From contig WFMF01000202.1 of NCBI GenBank assembly GCA_011033025.1, positions 1-64,000 on the forward strand: a DNA stretch of 64,000 nt, written 5' to 3'. This DNA is from Beroe forskalii (Eukaryota > Ctenophora > Nuda > Beroida > Beroidae). How positions within the stretch are numbered: the first letter of the stretch is position 1; each line of letters begins with the position of its first letter. The translations under genes and the position numbers were made by a program. The notes under the pieces were generated by a model. The model had not been told where the DNA came from and did not search any database. It saw only the letters and a list, made by a program, of their open reading frames with translations. Shown in pieces: positions 26,008-36,200 of this stretch.

Positions 26008-28042
26008 CTATTCATCTTTAGCCTTCTCTTTGTATGGGAATAGCGAGTAAACCACTGTTGCACTCAGAACGAGAATCAAGCCAGAGCCAAACGTCCTGAA
26101 ATGAAATTTGGTATCAAATACAAGTACACAAACTAGAACAATTATACCGTGTGAAGATCGGTGCACATTTTAAATTCAATAACAGAACCAAAGTAAAGCA
26201 AAAATGTAGTCAAGATATGAAGGGATATCTTGAACTCTCTAAAATTCAACTTACAGAGTGAAGTTAAGGTCTTGAAAGTAGAATATAGCGATGAGAGAAG
26301 ACAGAAGAATGGACACGCTGGTAGCGAACACTTTCAGGATGTTATCAGCATACTTGACAACCAATCCTATCAATAGCCCGCCGTACGCCTACGATAGAAG
26401 TGGATGTGAGAAAGATTCATTGGAATTAAACCTAAATCAAAAGACTGGACGTCTCAAAGTGGTATAAATGTATTTGTTGCAACCCATTTTACATTCTTCA
26501 GTTTTTATTCAGGTTCGCATCAGCATGTTAACATACCTGTGACACAATGACGGCGACTACAACAGGCTGAAAATCGTGGAATACTCCTTTGGTTGAGATG
26601 TGATCCATTTCCGTTACAAGCACATTACCCACACCCACCACACAGCTACACAACGCTGGAAAGGGGACGAATATAAATGATTTTCAGAAATTGTGCTCGT
26701 TTTTCTTCGGTGATCACTTAAATTTCCCTCCCAAATAACAGTTATGATTTATGCAAATTGATGTTATAATAGAAAGGTGAGCAATTTGGTCGTGTATTTT
26801 TGTCACGCCGAAATGCGTCATACCGAGTTGAATATTCCTGATCCAGACACTGGTGTTAGCGCCTCTCTTCAGCATCATTTCAAAGAACACCCCAGCAAAC
26901 CCGGATGTCAGGCATGCCATGAGGATAGCTACCACTCCGAGAAGAGGGGAAGAGGTGTCAGTTACAGAGGGGGCATCTGCTGCACGCCACTGGAAGGGGG
27001 AGGGGTGAGATGGTCAGCTCAATGAAACATTAGGTTGTGGAATTTACAAAAATAATGGTGAGGCAGACAATGAAATGATTTTGATCGAGTTGTTGCAATC
27101 GCCAACCTACAACACAAGCCACCATGGAATTCTACAAAAGCATCACATCATGAATCATACCTGAACTAGGATTACGCCAACAGTCAGTAGTACCAGTGAC
27201 ATCCACTGTTCCTTACTAATTCCCTTCCTCAGGAGCACTATGGAGAATATGGCAGTAGTCAGGATCTTCAACTGGTATGTGATTTGGTATGTAGGTAACA
27301 ATACAAAAGTTGGTGGTTCTGATAAAACGTTCATAAAATCAGAGCTTAATAACTCGTTTTGTAATTGGATGTTTTTGCGTGAATTCTGGGATCTTATAGG
27401 CATCCTGGCCCCTTTTCACTTGGTATGTAGCGGTATCTAGGTTAGCTAGTGCCAGGAACAGCAGTTGGTTCTGTACAACGTACAGGAAGGCTGGTACCCC
27501 TACTTTTAGCGTGGTAACCCAGTCTTTAGCGACATGCTCCTTTACATCATACAGCGCCTTCCTCGGACCGGTACTGCGGGTTGTTGGTGAGTGAGGTGAC
27601 GTTATTAAAAGTAAAATGATGCCGTCTGATCGCGAGGTGTAGAGTTTGCCTGAGTGGCTAGGTTACATTTGAAATGGAGACCGCCCCGTAGTAAAATAAA
27701 ACTCAGGTTCATGGAATAAACCCCTCTCACCTGAAAAAGAGCACTGCAAGACATGACACCAGCTTCACTACCTCCTGACACAACACCACAACAGGAACAG
27801 AGCAGGTCAAGTGTCGAGCTCGTCGCACCAGCATCACATTCGTCACTGTCTGAGGGTGACATAGCGGTGACATAAGGCAGGTCAAGCATTTAGGAAAGAG
27901 TAGAAGTACAGATAAATCATCTCGAAATCTGCCTACAGAGCTAAAAAAAGAAAAAAGAGTTCAGAGTGCTCTAATTAGAAAAAGATCTCTATATACATAC
28001 CTGTAGAACCAGGACCGCTAAACACACATACTTCATAGACAT
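26008..28042 (-). CDS. SLC35A-type nucleotide-sugar transporter
   Basis: Multi-pass Golgi/ER antiporter exchanging a UDP-sugar for UMP. Eight reverse-strand exons: 28042-28001, 27849-27731, 27573-27420, 27271 (or 27283)-27161, 26989-26824, 26655-26537, 26388-26255 and 26095-26008. The product is 310 or 314 residues, close to the usual length of about 325. Family landmarks in order: [12 protein letters not shown] (first membrane segment), [95 protein letters not shown] and [14 protein letters not shown] with a short charged tail. These match the SLC35A2/A3 branch (UDP-galactose and UDP-N-acetylglucosamine); substrate cannot be decided from sequence. Intron 3 is bordered by an 11-bp direct repeat (see 27284-27430). 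Confidence 0.92.
27284..27430 (-). other. Intron bordered by 11-bp direct repeat (SLC35A gene)
   Basis: On the gene strand CTACATACCAA occurs at 27430-27420, just before the only donor GT, and again at 27294-27284. Collapsing the two copies into one restores [12 protein letters not shown], which matches the family. The extra DNA is 136 bp, including one repeat copy. No AG lies at the second copy, so canonical splicing must run to CAG at 27274-27272, which keeps frame but deletes ITYQ. Confidence 0.7.
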
Positions 28043-28514
28043 CTTGACAATTCTACGTCACTTCCAAGTTAACCCCAGCCAAATTAACAGCAGCCGTCAG
28101 ATGAGAGAATGAGTCCTTATTCTACGCATTAAAACCTAGTGCTGTTTAAAGTGGTTTATATTCATGATTTGAATTGTTTTTAAACGACGTTCCAAATAAA
28201 ATTTGTTTGAATGTTTGAACTGAGCCAGCGAATTTGGGAACATTTAATAACAATTTTCAAAATTTATTTGATACTTTGATAGTTCGAAACCTTGACTCGA
28301 GACAGTTTCTCAGAAATAATACAAAAAGCATTGCAATAAAACTTCGTGTGTTTTAGATGTAGAAAATAATTTGCTTTTAATAAAAATCAAATTAATAGTA
28401 AACCAAGCAGTCATCAAGTTGACTCGTTACATAAAAATATATGATCAGTTTGTTGGAGAAAAAACAAGATGTCGTTTTCATATTTGCTATCAACCCACTG
28501 TATTACAACACACC

Positions 28515-28580
28515 ACGCACGAAAAATAGGCGGTTTCAAACGACATCAATTCGCTATTTTAAAGCATCATGATGACGTCA
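28515..28580 (-). repeat. Inverted copy of the paired CRE-like element
   Basis: On the reverse strand it reads TGACGTCATCATGATG, then GCGAATTGATGTCG, then CCGCCTATTTTTCGTG, matching the 8.2-13.5 kb copies over their full length. The opposite orientation here supports a mobile repeat rather than local duplication. Confidence 0.65.
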
Positions 28581-29826
28581 TATTATATTGCTTTTAACTG
28601 CAAATTATTCGTGCGCAATCCGGAATATTTGATGGCTCAAAAATTGTGGGTTTTGGTACATTATATTGTGTACAGTGTAGAGTAGGGGATCAGCGGCCGT
28701 ACAACGTCCAATAAACAATAACATTAGTGGTAAATATAGCAGGATTGGGTTGGATGTGTTCTTCAATGGTGGAAAATTATATTTTTATTGGGTTCAGAAT
28801 GCTATCATAGTCAGAATTTTACAGTATTGACTTTTGACTGACATGGCATAACATTTTACAATTTTACTTGCATTTCACCGACACTATAAGATATGGAGCC
28901 ATACATTTTAACAATCCTGCTACATCTATCACTGATTAAAATACGAATAGCATTTGAACAGCTTTGAGGCACGTCTAAATTAAACGTTTTAACTCCTGAG
29001 TAGAACTTATAACGTATACTTCTTGGGGTATAATGATTCGGTATAACATCAAAGCCAGACAATGATTATGGTACATAAAACTTTAGCGTGGACGAGGATT
29101 GATAATATCAGCGGATTTAAGAAGCTTGTCCATGAGATTTTAGATTAGAGATTATTAAAGTTTGTGAAGAAACGGGGCATAGATCAAGATTGCACTTAGT
29201 TGGATAAACTGGACTAGTTCATATAATAAGCTTATAAGTTATTTAAGCAAACATTAACTCATTAATCGACTCACACTGAATATCGAGCATTTCCAATTAA
29301 CTCTCATTTGTCTCATTTGTATTCAAGTATCATGGTCGGACATCGGTATTATGGGAATTCAAAACCAACTAACCAACGACAACAGCTGTTTTTCACTTCA
29401 GAGATTTCTATGACACTCTCTAGGGATATACAAAATTGTACGGTTCAACCGTATCTTGGCAAGAGTTAAATTGACAGACATCATGTCAAACGCACAGATC
29501 AGGTCTTGTCGCTGATATCAATCGTAAAAATCGGTTAATAGATCGGTTACGTAGATCAATTATAATGCAAACTGCTTTAAACTGTTCAGCTTCGTTTGGT
29601 ATTCATAATAATCAAGTCAAAATATGCATATAATTAGCGGTCGAAATAAAGCCTTGATTACACTTAGGTTCTTTCTTTCTTCATAGAGACAACGGCGAAT
29701 TTCCATTTGACATCCTGTTCAGATTTCCACAACCCCCATCAGTGGTTCCATGGCATAATAATGGCGTCAGTGTAACTCTCATCAGTTGATATATGGCATA
29801 TCATAATCACCATCTCACTCTCCATC

Positions 29827-29908
29827 ATTATGCAATAATTATGCATATGCAATAATCATTATGCAATAATTATGCAATAATCATTTTGCAACAATTATGC
29901 AATAATTC
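29827..29908. repeat. ATTATGCAATAAT short array
   Basis: Six to seven imperfect copies of TTATGCAATAAT, some overlapping head to head (TTATGCATATGCAATAAT). TTATGCAA resembles C/EBP and octamer-like sites, but the array may be no more than a degenerate microsatellite. Confidence 0.6.
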
Positions 29909-30115
29909 AACCCTGCCGCATCGCAATGCAGGCAAATCAACGTAAAAATCAAACGGTCTGACTCTCAAATATACCAAATATCTGCGATGTCAGCAAAAAA
30001 GTGTTTTTATACATTTAAATATTTTAAAGTTCAGTTAAAAGTTATTTCTAAAGCTCCCACGAAAGTTCTCTCCAAAATGTATATCATATAAACGCACACG
30101 AATTATAGGCAATTG

Positions 30116-30165
30116 TGACGTCATTATCATGACTCAGCTTAGTGCGTTAATGACGTCACAACGCC
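30116..30165 (+). repeat. Paired CRE-like element just downstream of PAN2
   Basis: TGACGTCATTATCATGACTC at 30116 is followed by GCGTTAATGACGTCA, giving two perfect TGACGTCA palindromes 35 bp apart (30116-30123 and 30151-30158). It lies about 90 bp beyond the PAN2 stop codon. Confidence 0.65.
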
Positions 30166-30249
30166 TATAATCTCGCGAACGAAAGATATCATCCAGCAAG
30201 TCACACATACAGTACACACAGACAGGATATACAATGAGTACATCGCAAA

Positions 30250-33200
30250 CTACTCGGAGTTTATAGCTTTGAGCGTTTTCTCGAACTGCCCGGCGCGTTT
30301 GAGTTCCAGGAACTTCTCGTAGAGTTGTAGGGAGAAGACGGCGTCGTTATGAGCTCCAGGGATGTTGTCTTGTTTGAGGATGGCAGGACACAGGAACTGT
30401 AGAGGTGGGATGGACCCTGTGAGGGGAAGGGGTATGATTGGGGGCTCTGTTGACAAGAAATACGTAGAAAATGGACGGTTCTTTGTCCTTAAATTACTCC
30501 TTGCAACCGTCCATTGTTTTTCATGGCTTAGCAAATACTCAAACATTTTCATCGAATTTTATGCAGCTTACAACAAATCTATGAGTATTCAAATACCCAC
30601 CCGAGTTATGGGGCCGGTAAAGATCAGCTGTGTCAATGTACTGCTGGGCAGGGATGTGAATATTCAGGTATCGTAGCTGTTTGGTTATGCTGTGTCCCAC
30701 AAGGATCAATCCTCGGTCCACTAGACACTTTATCTTGAAGTACAGTATCTTCACGTTTTGGTGACCTTCCAGCGAAGTTTTACATGTGATAAGATTTGTT
30801 TTTATTTCAAGACAATAAATTTAAATCTCGGAGATTCAATATTCTATCGTGTTGAACATCTCACAAATATGATCTTAATCAGCCTTTTTAGACAGAATTT
30901 AACCTTCCAGCGCGTAGTTAGTAGGGCAGATATCGTGACTGAAGGGGACGCCCTCATGGTCTCCCTGGCCCCTGACAAGGACCACTCTCAGCAGGCAGTT
31001 CGGCGGGGGTTCCATCGACACTCCGATCCCGACCAGCTCTCCTTTGGAGAGGCTTTCAGTCGGGGAGAGAGGGATCAGGTTCAATCCCTGCGGGAGGGAT
31101 TAGACGTAAGTTGGAATATTGATAGTTACGCTCCTTCATACTTTTTCCCTCCATAGCTAGTAAAATAAACTTCAAAGTCAAGAATTATTAATAACGAACT
31201 GAATGAATAATTGACTGCATTATTTGTTGTCTCACCGGGATGATATTGAAGTGGGTAAAGAGATCGTGCGGGTTTGGCGTGGTATGGTTGAATAACTCTT
31301 TCGGTAACTTGACTTGTTTGTAAACAATCACACAGGGAGTCTTCCAGGGCTGGCCGAAGTTTGTTGCTTCCTGGAATCGAAAAGCAGTAATGATCAAAAT
31401 AGCGCAACATGCGTTTCAGAGACTTATCTTGGCCTGAGCACACTCACTTCACTCGCAGACAACCAGGAAAAGCGGAAGCTAATCCTCAAAGTATGTTATT
31501 GAGGATTATATAGCTTGTTTTGTTATTGACGATTACATACCTTGTTATTGCAGATTTCATACCTTGTTATGGGTGCTGGTAGCTGAGCAGCCGTTGAACA
31601 AATACCACGCCTTGTCGTCTGAACCTTGTCTCTGGTGGTAGCCTCTGTCTACCAGCGAGTGCAGCATCAGTCCTTGAGAAGCTGCGAATAAATACGAGGT
31701 GAATTTCCTTGACGTTTGACAAAGAGAGGCCTTGAAACGTTAAGATGTAACCTTAAAGATAAAACTTGAGCCATTTAATTCGTTAAATTGAAATCCATAT
31801 CTTGAATAATTTTGAGAATAATCGACTCACTGGGAGCATCAATGAGCGCAACCACCGAGCACAGTTCGTACTCGAAGACGCTCACATTAGCGTTTTCTTT
31901 GTCCTCTGAAGCCAAGCCCCGAGTAAACTGCAGTGAACCTTGCTCAGTGCCCGTACGGATGTGGAACTGTATTATTATTATTATTAAATCATGATAATAC
32001 ATAACAAAATTACACATTATCAACCTCTTATCGTAGGTAACATTGAAAAGAGGAACATTGAAAAGTGATTAACTTGACAGGAATCTGACTTTATAAAGAC
32101 TTTAGGTTGGGATTTCCAATTTAATCATTTTTAAAATGTTGTATAAGCGTGATGCACATTCAAATTCCAATATGATCCCGGACTCTTTATCCTTAACATT
32201 AACAGTGTACTGTAACATTGAACTACATACCCATTATGGGTATAATCATCAATTTTAAGCAATTACGATAATTTACTTTAATTGCTGGGTATTAGTGTAA
32301 GATTGCGATGATTTCATACCTAATTTGATGCTCCCTATATCATACAAGGTAAATTCACAAATTTAAACAAATTAGAGATCACAACATGCGCGACACTCAG
32401 TACATTCAACACTGTGCAGTGTATAATATAAGCAAACTACAGACTATACAGTATACAGTATACACAGAATGTACATTGTATATACAATTCAATACACGTA
32501 CATTGAGCGGCAGCCAGCTGCTGTTCTCCGCCCCGTGACTCAGTTCGCACTCCGAGTTACAGCAGGATAAGCCCTGGGGACACGACTTGTGGTTTTCTTC
32601 CTTGTGGATCTTTATCTGTTGCTGCCAAAACTCAATGTCAACTGGCGCCATCCCTGAAATATAGGAGAGGGACCTTAAATCAAAATGGCGATGAAATGAA
32701 TTCAGACAACAGTGTGATTTCCACTGTTGAAAGTAGATAGACGGCGTGAACAGTTTTAACCGTATTTGGTCCTCAGGGCAATTATCAATCATGAGTTTTA
32801 TGCATATTCAAAATATTTCACACAGCAACACATTTAGCGACACACTTCCTCCGGAAATTTACCGCAGTTGATGTGGAGAATGTAGGGCAGTGACTCGAGT
32901 ATGGCTTTGTCAGTGCAGGGCGAGTAATTCCTGCACCGGTTACACAGGATACGTCGAGCATTCTTCTCACTCTGCATCGTGCGCTTCAGCAACTGACGAG
33001 AAAGGGGATGAAGGTCAAATTCAAGAGGTTGATACCAAAGATGGAGGAAGGTATGGAAAAGTTACGAGGTACGATGCAGGTACAAACACTTGGTATCAAT
33101 AGGACCCGTTAAAATGGACTGATCCAAGATTCAAGGAATTTCTAGTATAGTCAGACAAATAAACAAATATTACGCATTTAAATCAGTAAGTTGCCTTTGA

Positions 33201-36200
33201 GTTTTGACTCAAGTCGACGAAGGTTATCTTGGAGGAGTCAGCGGGGTAGTCGAGAGTGCAGGAGAGGTTGATGCTCGGCTTGTTGAACCAACTCTGCTGA
33301 CATGTCCCGCAGGTTGTACGGTGCGCTACCTGGTAGAGAGGAGTAAGGCGGACTGTTGGCGGGGTAAGGCAAAATTACGACAAAATCCAGAATTTAGAAT
33401 TTATATTTTGCCTAACCCATCTACCTAAATCTTATCTGTATAATCACATTCGTCGCAATAGCAATGTCCTGATATGCAGGGTACTAAGACAGTAAGTTAA
33501 AATTAATAGTTACGACTTTATCACTTTATTGCCAAGAATGAGCGTCTCTTTGAGATGATTTATAGATCCAAATCGGCTAATTCCTATCGCTAACACCGCA
33601 AACCTTGCTGCCGAAAGTGAGATAAATGGCAGTAGTGGGTTGCGGAGGTCTGAGTATCTCCTTACCTTGCTGCCAAAGGTAAGGTATATGGCAGTAGTGG
33701 GTTGTGGAGGTCTGAGTATCTCCTTACCTTGCTGCCGAAGGTGAGGTAGATGGCAGTGGTGGGTTGTGGAGGTCTGAGTATCTCCTTACCTTGCTGCCGA
33801 AAGTGAGGTATATGGCAGTAGTGGGTTGTGGAGGTCTGAGTATCTCCTCATGGAGATGTCTCAGCAGGAATGTCATTAGACTCTGTGGCAGGGTCAGTAA
33901 GTCCTTCCTCTCGATGTGTCGGTCGTAGAGCTGCCAATCCTGGTACTTGGCTGCAGCCAGCTGGTCAAACGTCTGAGGGAGGAGGAGCTGTGTAGTGATG
34001 GTAAACTATAAACTTATAAACAAGTTACTGTAGCGTCAAAATAGTGTTTCTGACAGGAAAGAGTGTGACAATTTTTATACTTTATATTGCTATTGATAAT
34101 TTGGGTAGCAATTAGCATTTTCTATATTTTTGCAGTAGATTCCGATGTTCAACCGAATTATTCATTACCGCATTTTTGTGCGTCTTGATTTAACAAGACA
34201 GTTCATTGCATGTATGATAAATCGTAGTACTTTGATCTAATAGGCACAGACAACAATCTGCACACTTACAATATGTGGCAAGCTATTTATATATGAAACT
34301 AGTACTAGTTTAGGAGTCAAATAGAAGGTTACGATGTATGCTATTATTACATCCCATGTATATTACTGTAGAAATTAAGCATATCAAAGCCTATTATAAT
34401 GCTACTGTCATGTATTGTTCACCAAATGTAGGGGTTGCTCACTGCTGGTAAGCTGGTTACAGATCTATATGTATATATTTACAATAAACTGTACATCGTT
34501 AGAATAGTTGCAATGTGTTGAAATTCTGCAGAATTTGATGTAATGAAAGGCAGATAATCGCAAGTTATTCAGTGAGCGCGTGGTAACTATCGCATTCAAC
34601 ACACCCCAACACGCCTTTAAAGTATTGGCACAAGGTGAATAATCCCCCCGTTAGGGCTCGATTCCACCCACAGTGCAGCAGAGGCCAGCCTCTTGGGCAG
34701 ATTCTCTTGCACAGAGGAGTTTGCCTGATCTCTAGTGGATCTGTTTCCCCTTTACTCATTTAGTTTTAGTTTTCAGTGATTGCAAACTCACATGTATGAA
34801 GTTATCGATGTCAGTAATCTTATCGTCTGCCACATCAAGGGTGTAGAACAGTACTCCCAACTCGCACGCCAGACATCCGCTGTTCTGACACAGGTGAGAC
34901 TTGAGGGCGAGGGAGATGGGCTCAAGGTAGTACAGCATCTGAGGATGTGCATAAAGATTTTAATTATAAGCAGAGAAAATATACAGTACATTCAAATTGG
35001 GGAATTTCGATAATTTGGAGCAGGGATTTTAAAAAACCGGGTTTATAATTGGTGTTATCGTGCAATATAATTTGCTCACTGTGCATGACTGATGTTTGGT
35101 GTTAATTAAACGAGTAAAAATTGCCAGATTTTCTCGAACTTGTATACCGTAATTTGATCCATCCAACCTTTCCTGTTAAGTATTACGTTTCGAGTACTAC
35201 GACGCCAATATGATTCATGGTAAAAATCAACAAAAATAAATTGTTCTTCATCAAAAGACCAAAAGATTGCGCCTTACGGTGGGACAACATGTTTTTTTCA
35301 CACACTTTAGTTGAAATATGGATTCTTAAACAAATTTATCGACCTACCTGCAGTATAGTACAGAAGTACTGGTTGCCCTTGGTGTTGTAAAACACACTGA
35401 ACTTAGTGCGGTTGTAGTTGTGTAGCTCTGCGTCCGATAGAGTTGTCGGGTCTACGTCAACTCGCTGATACACCTGGGAGAGGGATAAGTACTTAAATCT
35501 GAGGGGAGGTATTTGATAAGAATCGTACATCAAATTCACAAAAATTGAAGGATGTGACAAATTACCACAATGCGTATCCTCACTACAGATTTTAAAAACT
35601 GCCTACTATGCTAAAAATACCCGCAAACCCCGCGCCAACCTACCCGCGAACCCTCCTGCTACCCTTACACTTATACCCGCAAACCTTCTCCTAACTTACC
35701 CGGGGTACTTTAGCCACGACGTCCTCCCTCTTCTTGACCTCCTCAGTCCGTTGGAGGAGGTTCAGATCGTAGGGTATGGTGTTCTTGTACATGTTGTTAG
35801 GGTTCGGGGAGTAACCGCCCACGTACTTCACCTGAGAGAGGAGAATCGGTAAAACCTAGGAGTAGTTTTAAAGATTTTGGGCCTATAGAGTGGGGAGAAT
35901 CGGTAAAACAGAAGTTGTACAGATTTTGCTCAGTAGTCATCTCAAATGCCAAGGACCAAGGATCAGTGATTCAGAAAAAAAGCAATATCAGATTGCTGAT
36001 GTAACAGAATTACAGTGAGCACAAAATTGACAGCAATAGTAAGTCACTGACTCCATCTCGTGATGTTCATAAGTCTCTAGCTCTCTAACCATTTCCATGA
36101 TCTCTCTGATGAAATCTCACCATTTTCATGTTTCTGATAAGTTCAGGGTCGATGGGTTTGGGTCGTCTGTCGCCGGGTCGGTTGAACTCCGCCGGCCAGT

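Larger units (their letters stand above)
28043..30115. other. Intergenic region between SLC35A-type gene and PAN2
   Basis: AT-rich with no exon chain. It holds one inverted copy of the paired CRE-like element (28515-28580) and a small ATGCAATAAT array (29827-29908), listed separately. Confidence 0.5.

Noticed and set aside
34565-34759. 64-codon reverse frame inside a PAN2 intron
   Set aside because: The flanking PAN2 exons join in frame without it and it has no counterpart in the family.
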